Below are positions 52,576 through 60,309 of a stretch of 64,000 bases of DNA, piece by piece (the first letter of the stretch is position 1; every line of letters begins with the position of its first letter). The notes beneath the pieces are model-generated. The model saw only the letters and a list, made by a program, of their open reading frames with translations. It made no database searches and was not told the DNA's origin. This stretch comes from Bacteroidota bacterium (GTDB lineage Bacteria > Bacteroidota > Bacteroidia > Chitinophagales > Saprospiraceae), in assembly GCA_016124585.1 (NCBI GenBank), contig WGNL01000010.1, positions 186,001 to 250,000 on the forward strand, written 5' to 3'. The position numbers were made by a program, and so were the translations under genes.

Positions 52576-52642
52576 CACCATGCTTTCAGCATTGAACCTT
52601 TAAAACTTTCGAGTTGAAAGCAGCTTGAACGTGAAAGGTATT

Positions 52643-52650
52643 TAGGTTTG
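52643..52650 (+). promoter_or_regulatory. possible -7 box TAGGTTTG for the second structured RNA
   Basis: Exact TAnnTTTG on the + strand between copies 1 and 2. A transcript from about 52656 to the T-run near 52799 would be ~145 nt. No good -33 element. Confidence 0.35.
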
Positions 52651-52736
52651 GTTTGAAATAAGATAGTTCTGAACCCGAACGTTTAGTTGAGACTTTCTAA
52701 CTCAATGTTTAAATTCAGTGTTCAAAACAAAAACAT

Positions 52737-52799
52737 ATTGGGTGTTCTCATAGTGTGTGGGACCAGCCTGAAGCCCTCTGGGGTGTAGGGCTGGTTTTT
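52737..52799 (+). ncRNA. putative structured RNA, copy 2 of 3
   Basis: The conserved ~25-nt stretch (52737-52761) is identical to copy 1. The stem is ACCAGCC (52762-52768) / GGCTGGT (52789-52795), entirely different bases from copy 1 but equally paired, then TTTTC. An alternative inner stem AGCCCT/AGGGCT (52772-52777, 52787-52792) could compete. Confidence 0.45.
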
Positions 52800-52811
52800 C
52801 TTTGTCTAAAT

Positions 52812-52874
52812 AGTGGGTGTTCTAATAGTGTGTGGGACTACCCTGAAACCTTCGGGCGGTAGGGGTAGTTTTCT
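52812..52874 (+). ncRNA. putative structured RNA, copy 3 of 3
   Basis: The conserved stretch (52812-52836) differs from the other two at two positions, TTCTAATAG for TTCTCATAG and AGTGGG for ATTGGG. The stem is ACTACCC (52837-52843) / GGGTAGT (52863-52869), a third stem sequence, with an inner CC-TTCG-GG hairpin, then TTTCTTT. Only 16 nt separate it from copy 2's T-run, so it has no room for its own promoter. Confidence 0.45.
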
Positions 52875-52905
52875 TTAACTTGAACATCTTGTAGGATATA
52901 AAATC

Positions 52906-52942
52906 AAAAGCCCTGGCGATTCAAATCGTCAGGGCTTTTTTT
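52906..52942. terminator. bidirectional terminator at the dapD 3' end
   Basis: A 15-bp stem (52906-52920 with 52925-52939, one G-T pair), loop TCAA, T-run on the + strand and on the minus strand TTTTGATTTT. It closes dapD (-) and any rightward transcript from the structured repeats (+). Confidence 0.85.
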
Positions 52943-52961
52943 AAGCTTTTTACTTAATTTT

Positions 52962-53777
52962 TTAAACAGCTACGCCATATTCCCGAAGCGCACTGTTCAA
53001 TGATACTTTCTTATCGGTACTTTCCGTCCGTTTCCCAATAATTAAAGCACAGGCTACCTGATATTCACCAGCAGGGAATTTTTTGGCATAAGTGCCAGGG
53101 ATAACTACAGAACGTGCAGGCACACGACCTTTGTGGATGATAGGTTCAGGCCCAGTCACATCAATAATATGAGTCGATTGAGTAAGTACCACATTAGCGC
53201 CAAGCACACATTCACGCTCTACCCTAACACCCTCCACCACAATGCAGCGTGAGCCAATAAAACATTCATCTTCGATAATGGTCGGGGCGGCTTGTGGTGG
53301 CTCCAAAACGCCGCCAATGCCCACGCCGCCGCTCAGGTGCACGTTTTTGCCGATTTGGGCGCAGGAGCCGACTGTGGCCCATGTGTCCACCATGGTACCT
53401 GCACCAACATATGCACCGATGTTTACGTAGCTGGGCATCATAATTACCCCAGGTTCGAGAAAGCATCCGTGTCTAGCAATGGCATGTGGCACTACTCGTA
53501 CACCTTGCGCAGCATAGCCTTTTTTCAGTGGGATTTTATCGTGAAATTCAAATGGTGGCACTTCGATCGTCTCCATTTTTTGAATGGGAAAATAAAGAAT
53601 GACAGCTTTTTTTACCCAATTGTTCACCTTCCATTCACCGTTGTCTGTGGGTTCGGCGACTCGCAATTTCCCTGTGTCAAGCAAATTGACGACCTGCCGA
53701 ATAGCCTCCTGTACGGGTTTGTCATTGAGCATAGAACGGTCTTCCCATGCCGAGTTGATGATGTTTTCCAAATTCAT
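52962..53777 (-). CDS. dapD: tetrahydrodipicolinate N-succinyltransferase
   Basis: 271 aa from ATG 53777 (MNLENIINSAWEDRSM); the longer frame to 53834 reads through an inverted repeat. The N-terminal helical domain is followed by hexapeptide beta-helix turns with the DapD signature VPHAIARHGCFLEPGVIMMP, YVGAGTMVDTWATVGSCAQIG, and HLSGGVGIGGVLEP with QAAPTIIEDECFIGSRC. It succinylates tetrahydrodipicolinate in the lysine/diaminopimelate pathway, needed for peptidoglycan. Normal length. It follows the SPOR gene after the inverted repeat 53790-53838. Confidence 0.96.
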   Translation of the reverse strand: MNLENIINSAWEDRSMLNDKPVQEAIRQVVNLLDTGKLRVAEPTDNGEWKVNNWVKKAVILYFPIQKMETIEVPPFEFHDKIPLKKGYAAQGVRVVPHAIARHGCFLEPGVIMMPSYVNIGAYVGAGTMVDTWATVGSCAQIGKNVHLSGGVGIGGVLEPPQAAPTIIEDECFIGSRCIVVEGVRVERECVLGANVVLTQSTHIIDVTGPEPIIHKGRVPARSVVIPGTYAKKFPAGEYQVACALIIGKRTESTDKKVSLNSALREYGVAV

Positions 53778-53789
53778 GTTTAGGAAATG

Positions 53790-53838
53790 AGGGATGAAGC
53801 ATGAGGGAGAGAAAATTAATCCCTCATACTTCATCCCT
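53790..53838. repeat. inverted repeat of GAGGGATGA words between the SPOR gene and dapD
   Basis: 19-bp arms (53790-53808, 53820-53838, one mismatch), loop of 11. Built from the same ATGAGGGA / TCATCCCT words as the array at 45729. It overlaps the stop codon of the SPOR gene by two bases. It lacks a T-run on the minus strand. Confidence 0.75.
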
Positions 53839-54235
53839 ATTTAATGAGTTCTTCTGGTTTGATTTCGTTATCAGTAACCGGGTATGCGGTAGGATAGTCA
53901 TTTTTGAGCAGGTATTGCGCTGCTATGGCATCCCGTTTGGAAACATAAGCGCCTGCACGCAATTTGTAGTACGGTTTGGACTGTATCCAGTCCGCCGAAA
54001 TATTGGGGTAAAGTGACTCGAATTTATTCAAAGCTTCCTCTACCCGTTGCCGATCTGTAGTGGCTAATATCTGGATTCTCCAGCCAGAAACAGTCTGCGT
54101 ACTTTTATTGATGTCTACAAAACGCTTCATCAAGGAAGCAACTGAAGGGTCTACTTTTTCAGTGATATTGCCTTGTGCTTGGATGGAAGTGTAGCAAATG
54201 GCCAGTAAGGCAAATGGTAGAATGTATTTTTTCAT
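53837..54235 (-). CDS. exported SPOR-domain protein
   Basis: 132 aa from ATG 54235 (MKKYILPFALLAICYTSIQAQ signal peptide); a TTG at 54259 would overlap deoC but spoil the signal. After a short helical region (EKVDPSVASLMKRFVDINK) comes a SPOR domain: GWRIQILATTDRQRVEEALNKF, YPNISADWIQSKPYYKLRAGAY, VSKRDAIAAQYLLKNDYPTAY. SPOR domains bind glycan strands stripped of stem peptides at division sites. Periplasmic, probable cell-division or peptidoglycan role. 20 bp behind deoC on the same strand. Confidence 0.82.
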   Translation of the reverse strand: MKKYILPFALLAICYTSIQAQGNITEKVDPSVASLMKRFVDINKSTQTVSGWRIQILATTDRQRVEEALNKFESLYPNISADWIQSKPYYKLRAGAYVSKRDAIAAQYLLKNDYPTAYPVTDNEIKPEELIK

Positions 54236-54255
54236 GGCCTTCTCATTTTTGTTGA

Positions 54256-54903
54256 TCAACTATTTACAATATCAGCACCCGAAGAGGTGCCTATGCGGTC
54301 TGCTCCAGCGGCTACCAGTTCTTCGGCAAGTTTGCGGTCACGTATGCCACCTGAGGCTTTTATCTTGATGGACGTTGGGAGCTTTTTGCGGAGTGACTCA
54401 ATAATTTTTACGGAAGCACCTTTGCCGTTTATCCCTGTGGAAGTTTTCACGAAGTTTACCTTGACTTCCGCAGCCATCTCACAAAGTTTAGTTATTTCCG
54501 CATCTGTCAGCAAACCCGTTTCCAGAATGAGCTTGATGGTTTTTCCACGCATCTGACAGGCCATTGCCATTGAGTCAATTTCATTCCGAACATAGTTCCA
54601 TTGCTTGCTTTTTACGGCGCAGATGTTGATAACACAGTCCAGTTCAGTAGCGCCTTCATCAATGGCTTTTTTAATTTCCTCTACCTTGGCTGGGGTAGCC
54701 GAATAACCCATTGGGAAACCCACCACCGTGCATATCGTCACTCGAGTTCCTTCCAGTGCTTTTACGGCGTCCTTAACAAAGAAAGGAGGCACGCACACTG
54801 CAGAAAAATCGTAAGTTTTTGCATCCTCGCACAGTTTCTTGATATCGGCGAGCGTCGTATCGGGTTTCAGTATTGTGGCATCAATAAACCGAGCTAAGTC
54901 CAT
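54256..54903 (-). CDS. deoC: deoxyribose-phosphate aldolase
   Basis: 215 aa, TIM barrel. Motifs: ARFIDATILKPDTT, AVCVPPFFV, TVVGFPMGYS with EGATELDCVINI (catalytic Asp), NFVKTSTGI with the Schiff-base lysine, and KIKASGGIRDRK with the second catalytic lysine. It cleaves deoxyribose 5-phosphate to glyceraldehyde 3-phosphate and acetaldehyde in deoxynucleoside catabolism. Cytoplasmic. First of a deoC-SPOR-dapD run on the minus strand; other deo genes are not seen here. Confidence 0.95.
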   Translation of the reverse strand: MDLARFIDATILKPDTTLADIKKLCEDAKTYDFSAVCVPPFFVKDAVKALEGTRVTICTVVGFPMGYSATPAKVEEIKKAIDEGATELDCVINICAVKSKQWNYVRNEIDSMAMACQMRGKTIKLILETGLLTDAEITKLCEMAAEVKVNFVKTSTGINGKGASVKIIESLRKKLPTSIKIKASGGIRDRKLAEELVAAGADRIGTSSGADIVNS

Positions 54904-55316
54904 ATATTTTTGTAAAAACTTTGCGGAAAGGCATGTTGCGAATGTTTCTTCGCTTCACCAAACGTTTCCACGTAAGCGGGGCCAAGGTAAGGCAAAAAAA
55001 ATTTAATCAAGCCCATAGAATTGCATTGCCCTTCATTTTATCCACAGTATTTTTTTTAAAAAAAAGCTCAAAACATGATGCGCTTAATTGAGGGTATGCG
55101 CAATTAAGAAATTGGTAATCAGTGATATAAATGTCAGAATTCGATGAATGCGACATAGTCTAAAAAAAGGTTTTTTTGTCAAAAACGAAATTTCAACATA
55201 CGCACTGGGTTTTTCCACATTGGAACGGGAAAACCACCAACTCCCTTTGGGATAATTCTTAGTAACTTTGTGAATTGCTACATGCTGAGAAAATTGCCGA
55301 CAACAACATAATAGAC
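54904..55316. other. intergenic region between divergent deoC and dnaB
   Basis: 413 bp, AT-rich. The dnaB -7 box TAACTTTG is at 55263-55270. On the deoC side a TACCTTGG string (minus strand, about 54979-54986) is two mismatches from the -7 consensus. A lysine-tract region (AAAAAAAATTT) near 54995 could be an UP-like element. No ORF supported. Confidence 0.5.
55263..55270 (+). promoter_or_regulatory. -7 box TAACTTTG for dnaB
   Basis: Exact TAnnTTTG, 46 bp before ATG 55317. This box shows that the longer open frame starting at 55275 is not the true start. Confidence 0.55.
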
Positions 55317-56849
55317 ATGGCTGATAACAACCCTGCTAAGAAAAATACAGAAATAAAATCCAAGCTTCGCCGACAGGAAGGCGAACTCTCTGACTATGTG
55401 TTTGGCAAGGTCCAGCCCCAGGCAATTCCACTCGAAGAAGCCGTGCTCGGTGCTTTGATGCTCGATAAAGATGCACTTCCAATCGTACTGGACATCCTGA
55501 GGCCTGAAAGTTTTTATACCGAAGCCCACCAGCTTATCTATAGGGCTATTTTGCGGCTTTTCGAAAAATCGCACCCAGTGGACCTCCTCACAGTTACTGA
55601 GGAGTTGAAAAAATCCGGAGACTTGGACAGTATTGGTGGGGGCTACTACATCGTGGAAATGACCAACCGGGTCGGATCCAGCGCCAATATTGAATACCAC
55701 GCCCGAATCGTTGCTCAAAAGCATATTCAGCGGGAACTCATCAAAGTTTCCACCCAAATCATAAGGGATGCCTACGAAGACACCACGGACGTTTTCACCT
55801 TGCTCGATGATGCCGAAAAAGGGCTTTTCAATGTGACCCAAAACAACCTCAGCCGCCAATACGAAAGCATGGGCGAGCTGGCTAGCAAGACACTCAAAAT
55901 CCTGGAAGAACTCAAAAACAAAGAAGATGGCCTCACTGGAGTGCCCACTGGTTTTACCAACCTCGATCGGCTCACCAGTGGTTGGCAACCCAGTGACCTT
56001 ATCATTGTGGCGGCCAGGCCGGGTATGGGTAAAACCTCCTATACATTGGCATTGGCCCGAAATGCTGCGATGGATTTCAGCAAAGGTGTGGCACTTTTTT
56101 CCTTGGAGATGTCAAGCACACAGCTGGTGCAACGTCTAATTTCGATGGAAGCCGAAATTTCTGGTTCAAAATTGCGGAGCGGAAAACTGGAAGACTACGA
56201 ATGGCAGCAACTGCACAGTACTATTGAGCGCCTCAGCGAAGCCCCCATTTTCATCGATGATACACCGGCCATCAACATCTTCGAGCTACGTGCTAAGTGT
56301 CGCCGCCTCAAAATGCAACATGATATCCAATTGGTCATTATTGACTACCTACAACTCATGAGCGGTGGCATGGAAAGTAGCAAAGGCGGGAACCGTGAGC
56401 AGGAAATCAGTACGATTTCGAGGGCGCTGAAGGCAATGGCCAAAGAACTCAATGTTCCAGTAATTGCACTTTCGCAGCTCAGCCGGGCAGTGGAAACGAG
56501 GGGCGGGACGAAGCGACCACAGCTTTCCGACCTTCGTGAATCGGGTGCCATTGAGCAGGATGCTGACATTGTGACCTTTATCTACCGCCCAGAATACTAC
56601 CAGATACTTGAAGATGAGACAGGGCAATCGCTCAAAGGCATTGCAGAAATCATCATTGCGAAGCACAGGAACGGTGCATTGGACACGGTAAAACTCCGAT
56701 TTACGGATCAGTTTGCCAAGTTCGGCGACTTGGAAGAAACCAGCTTCGACAGCTTCCCGAGCAGCGATCCATTTGCATCGCCGTTCCAGCCCTCCAAAGT
56801 GATGACCGTGCCTTCGAAAATGAACGATGACGAGGATATTCCGTTTTAG
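55317..56849 (+). CDS. dnaB: replicative DNA helicase
   Basis: 510 aa from ATG 55317. N-terminal primase-binding domain (PQAIPLEEAVLGALMLD, residues ~35-140), linker, then the RecA-like motor: GFTNLDRLTSGWQPSDLIIVAARPGMGKTSYTLALA split around Walker A GMGKTS, SLEMSSTQLVQRLIS, Walker B LVIIDYLQLMSG, ALSQLSRAVE, and the arginine-finger region LSDLRESGAIEQDADIV. It is a hexameric 5'-3' helicase at the fork, partner of DnaG. No intein. The acidic C-terminus MNDDEDIPF may contact other replication proteins. Confidence 0.97.
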   Translation: MADNNPAKKNTEIKSKLRRQEGELSDYVFGKVQPQAIPLEEAVLGALMLDKDALPIVLDILRPESFYTEAHQLIYRAILRLFEKSHPVDLLTVTEELKKSGDLDSIGGGYYIVEMTNRVGSSANIEYHARIVAQKHIQRELIKVSTQIIRDAYEDTTDVFTLLDDAEKGLFNVTQNNLSRQYESMGELASKTLKILEELKNKEDGLTGVPTGFTNLDRLTSGWQPSDLIIVAARPGMGKTSYTLALARNAAMDFSKGVALFSLEMSSTQLVQRLISMEAEISGSKLRSGKLEDYEWQQLHSTIERLSEAPIFIDDTPAINIFELRAKCRRLKMQHDIQLVIIDYLQLMSGGMESSKGGNREQEISTISRALKAMAKELNVPVIALSQLSRAVETRGGTKRPQLSDLRESGAIEQDADIVTFIYRPEYYQILEDETGQSLKGIAEIIIAKHRNGALDTVKLRFTDQFAKFGDLEETSFDSFPSSDPFASPFQPSKVMTVPSKMNDDEDIPF

Positions 56850-57084
56850 TAAATCATATTTGCCCAAATAGCCTTCAGTGAGTAAGTTTCTTTGAAAAGT
56901 TTGGGCAAAAAATCGAATCTTGCACCGCTTTTGAAAAAATAGTGCTTTCAGAATTACAACCAGCCGTCAAAACCCACCGTGCCATTTGGGGTATTTATAA
57001 AAAAACACCTCACAAAACGCATGCTTTACCCAACGGCAATAGGAAGTTTTTTGACAAGATTTTTATCAATTAAATAGTAAAACT

Positions 57085-58509
57085 TTGAGGTTTGCTGACT
57101 TAGGACTGGCGCCGTCGCTATTGGAAGGATTGGACGCCATGGGCTTCGAAAATGCCACACCCATTCAAGAACAAGCGATTCCAGCCTTGCTAAACGGGCA
57201 GGACGTTCTCGCTTGCGCACAAACTGGCACCGGAAAAACCGCCGCCTTCTTGCTCCCTATCCTGAACCGCCTGATTTCTGACCCAATTGAGGGGATAGAT
57301 ACCATTATTTTGGAACCAACACGTGAGCTTGCCATCCAAGTTGACCAACAATTGGAGGGATTCTCATATTTCACACCTGTCAGTTCAGTTGCAATTTATG
57401 GTGGGCGTGATGGACATTCCATGGAAATGGAAATGCGGGCATTGAAAAAAGGGGTGGATGTAGTTGTGGCAACACCAGGTCGATTTTTGGCCCACTTACA
57501 AATGGGGTATGTGAAACTTGATACAGTGCGCCACCTCGTGCTCGACGAGGCAGACCGGATGCTCGACATGGGTTTTGTTCAAGACATCATGACCATCGTC
57601 AATAAGATACCGAGGGCACGTCAAACTTTTTTGTTCTCAGCGACGATGCCCAACGAGATTCGTAAGTTTTCGCAGTCGTTGCTCCGCAATCCACTCGAGA
57701 TCAGTATTGCCATCTCCAAGCCAGCGGCGGGTATTACCCAAGGCGTATATTTTGTGGATGATGATAAAAAGAACCGCCTCATTGAGATGTTGCTCCGCAA
57801 TGAAGACCCTGCCAAGCGGGTGCTTATTTTCGCAGGTACAAAAAAAGCGGTTAAAGAACTCAACAGCCATTTGAAAAACAAGGGGTTCAAATCCAATGAC
57901 ATCCACTCCGACCTAGAGCAGCAACAGCGGGAAGAGACCTTGATGACTTTTAAAAATGCCACTGTCCCCATCCTCGTTGCTACTGACGTTTTGTCCCGTG
58001 GTATCGACATTAAGGGCATTGAGGTCGTCATTAATTTCGATGTGCCGGGCGACCCAGAAGATTATGTTCACCGCATTGGGCGCACCGCCCGTGCTGATGC
58101 TACGGGTGCTGCTTACACGCTTGTGAGCCGTATTGGACGCAAAAAATTTGAACGCATCGAACAGCTGATGGGGCTTAGGGTTAACGTACTTCCTTTGCCT
58201 GAAGGATTGGAAAGTAGTGGCAATAGCGGCGGCGGTTCCTCCCGTAAAGGAGGCCGCAATGGAGGCCAACGCCGTGGAGGTGGACAAACATCGGGTGGTC
58301 ATCGGCATACAAGGGGCGAGAATAAAACAGCTAGCGCCGAGGAGCGTACACCCCGTGGCCCACAAGCCCCACGGGTGGCAGGTGAAGCAGGTGGTGAAGT
58401 TCGCAAAAAGCGCCGCAACCGTGGTGGTCGGAATCGTCGCAGGGGTGGAGGCAACCGAAGTGAAGGTTCCAGTGGTCAAGCTGCAGCACCGCCACCACCA
58501 ACTGAGTAG
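57085..58509 (+). CDS. DEAD-box ATP-dependent RNA helicase with basic Gly/Arg tail
   Basis: 474 aa. The start is TTG 57085: the upstream in-frame stop is at 57052 and no ATG lies between, while the Q-motif region FADLGLAPSLLEGLDAMGFENATPIQEQ begins three codons later. Motifs: AQTGTGKT (I), PTRELA (Ia), TPGR (Ib), DEAD (II), SAT (III), TDVLSRGIDI (V), HRIGRTAR (VI). The last ~85 residues are rich in Gly, Arg and Lys (RKGGRNGGQRRGG), an RNA-binding tail like RhlE-type enzymes. It would remodel rRNA or mRNA, for instance in ribosome assembly or cold. Cytoplasmic. Confidence 0.92.
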   Translation: MRFADLGLAPSLLEGLDAMGFENATPIQEQAIPALLNGQDVLACAQTGTGKTAAFLLPILNRLISDPIEGIDTIILEPTRELAIQVDQQLEGFSYFTPVSSVAIYGGRDGHSMEMEMRALKKGVDVVVATPGRFLAHLQMGYVKLDTVRHLVLDEADRMLDMGFVQDIMTIVNKIPRARQTFLFSATMPNEIRKFSQSLLRNPLEISIAISKPAAGITQGVYFVDDDKKNRLIEMLLRNEDPAKRVLIFAGTKKAVKELNSHLKNKGFKSNDIHSDLEQQQREETLMTFKNATVPILVATDVLSRGIDIKGIEVVINFDVPGDPEDYVHRIGRTARADATGAAYTLVSRIGRKKFERIEQLMGLRVNVLPLPEGLESSGNSGGGSSRKGGRNGGQRRGGGQTSGGHRHTRGENKTASAEERTPRGPQAPRVAGEAGGEVRKKRRNRGGRNRRRGGGNRSEGSSGQAAAPPPPTE

Positions 58510-58621
58510 TGACTTTAATCGCCCAATTGAATGGGCAGTCCGAAATACAGGAATGTAATTTTGCTTCGCAAAAAACAGTTAGCGGCCTGTCAATAAAAAC
58601 TGGCAGCCAAAACTCTAAATC

Positions 58622-59785
58622 ATGGAAGACGACAAACGGTCAAAACCGGCGAAAGCAGCCACACCCAAAAAAAAGGCCCCAAAGGCAGGGCAGGGCGTAG
58701 CGCCCAAAAAAGAAAGTGCCGATGCGGCAAGTAGTCGAAAATCAAAAGTTTCGGCTACGCCACGTATCGCTAAAAAAACGCCGAAGAAGACGCCGTTTTG
58801 GGCGCCGTTTGCCAAGAAGGAAGCCCCCAAGCCCGTGCAAGAGGAAGAAAGGCCGAGTCGTGGACGTGGGCCAAAGCCTAAGTTTCAAGATGAACGACCA
58901 AAAGAAGGCCGTACCTCCAAGCCTCGTCACAATGACCCCCGCCCTTTGTCTGAACGTCCTACTCAGCGACTATCAACGGAAAACCTGAACGAAAGGAAAC
59001 GCTTTTCCCAGCCCAAGAAGCCAATGGGTAAAAATGCGCCATTGCCAAAACTCACTTCTCCTGAGGAAATGGAAGAGCCGATGCGCCTCAATAAATTCCT
59101 CGCCCATTGCGGAATCGCAGCGAGAAGACAGGCGGCGGATTTTGTAAAACAAGGGCTCGTAACTGTGAACGGTGAGGTAGAACCAAACCCTGGCTACCCC
59201 GTGCAACCCACGGATGAGGTACGTTTCAAAGGTGAAGTCGTGAAACTAGAGGAGCGGAAGATTTATATTTTGATGAACAAACCGAGGGACATCATCACTA
59301 CCTCCAACGATGAAAAAGGCCGAAAAACTGTGCTTGACATCGTCGGCAAAAAAGTGGAAGAGCGCATTTTCCCCGTCGGACGCCTCGACCGCATGACCTC
59401 TGGCCTGCTACTACTCACCAATGACGGCGACCTCGCCAAAAAACTTTCCCACCCAAGCCACAAAGTGCAGAAAGTTTATATCGCCACCTTGGACAAGCCG
59501 TTTCACAAAGCTGATTTTGAAAAAGTGAAAAAAGGCTTGGTGCTTGAAGACGGGCCTGCTCCTGTGGACAGTCTCCACTATGCTGGGGAGAGCAAAAATG
59601 AACTGGAGATAAGCATTCATATGGGGAAAAACCGTATCGTTCGGCGCATATTTGAACACCTTGGTTATGAAGTGGTAAAATTAGATAGGACTTATTATGC
59701 AGGTTTAACAAAGAAGGATATTGGGCGTGGGCATTTCCGGCATTTAACAGATAAAGAAATTATTATGCTTAAGCATTTTAAATAA
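58622..59785 (+). CDS. RsuA/RluB-type rRNA pseudouridine synthase with long basic N-terminus
   Basis: 387 aa. The first ~150 residues are a Lys/Pro/Arg-rich low-complexity arm (AKAATPKKKAPKAG, KKTPKKTPFW), unusual compared with ~250-aa RluB proteins. Then an S4 RNA-binding domain (MRLNKFLAHCGIAARRQAADF) and the catalytic domain with NKPRDIITT, VGRLDRMTSGLLLLTNDGDLA (catalytic Asp) and GKNRIVRRIFEHLGYEVVKLDR. It converts a uridine to pseudouridine in rRNA. The family splits (RluB/RluE/RluF/RsuA) cannot be resolved here. It lies 112 bp after the DEAD-box gene; both carry basic RNA-binding extensions. Confidence 0.9.
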   Translation: MEDDKRSKPAKAATPKKKAPKAGQGVAPKKESADAASSRKSKVSATPRIAKKTPKKTPFWAPFAKKEAPKPVQEEERPSRGRGPKPKFQDERPKEGRTSKPRHNDPRPLSERPTQRLSTENLNERKRFSQPKKPMGKNAPLPKLTSPEEMEEPMRLNKFLAHCGIAARRQAADFVKQGLVTVNGEVEPNPGYPVQPTDEVRFKGEVVKLEERKIYILMNKPRDIITTSNDEKGRKTVLDIVGKKVEERIFPVGRLDRMTSGLLLLTNDGDLAKKLSHPSHKVQKVYIATLDKPFHKADFEKVKKGLVLEDGPAPVDSLHYAGESKNELEISIHMGKNRIVRRIFEHLGYEVVKLDRTYYAGLTKKDIGRGHFRHLTDKEIIMLKHFK

Positions 59786-59850
59786 ATATTGAGGGAAGCA
59801 GCGGTTGGCAATAAATCATCATTATGATGTTGAACCAACCGCAATTATTT

Positions 59851-60309
59851 ATGAAACATTCGATTATCTTTATCCTTATATCGTTTTTAATAAACACAAT
59901 GCCAATATGCATCAATGCAGCTTCTAATGTAGATATGTCAATTTATCCTGAGACTCAATCAGCTTTTATTATCAGCAATAAACAGAAATCAAACAATCGC
60001 CATCATAATATTTTAAAAAAATGGATTAGGAAGAATATTGCACTTAATAAGTTAAAACCAACTAAGGACCCCAATGGGAAACTAGCTATACTATTGACTT
60101 TGGCGAGTTCAGCAATGCTGATATTTCCTCCTGCTTTGCCAGTTTTGTTTTTGGTTGCTTATTTGGCAGCTATATTATTTGCGATTTTGGGCTTAATGAA
60201 GGATGAGCACAAGGCGTACTCCATTTTTGCACTTGTATTTTTGATTATTCCAATTATTTTATTGTTGGCATTTTTGATTAGCTGTAAAAAACATGGTTGT
60301 TTTGAATGA
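59851..60309 (+). CDS. small exported/membrane protein of unknown function
   Basis: 152 aa from ATG 59851 (MKHSIIFILISFLINTMPICINA, signal peptide or first membrane helix); two ATGs upstream (59824, 59827) are possible. A basic loop (KWIRKNIALNKLK) precedes two hydrophobic helices (AILLTLASSAMLIFPPALPV, FLVAYLAAILFAILGLM) and a third near the end (SIFALVFLIIPIILLLAFLI). The C-terminus CKKHGCFE carries two cysteines. AT-rich, unlike both neighbours, and its last 32 bp overlap the 3' end of the convergent FGGY kinase. Not recognised. Confidence 0.65.
   Translation: MKHSIIFILISFLINTMPICINAASNVDMSIYPETQSAFIISNKQKSNNRHHNILKKWIRKNIALNKLKPTKDPNGKLAILLTLASSAMLIFPPALPVLFLVAYLAAILFAILGLMKDEHKAYSIFALVFLIIPIILLLAFLISCKKHGCFE

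Noticed and set aside
52505-52600. Short peptides encoded by the three structured repeats (for example MRTPN on the minus strand)
   Set aside because: The minus strand start exists only in copies 1 and 2, and the reading frames diverge at once; the stems covary as RNA, so coding is a poorer explanation.
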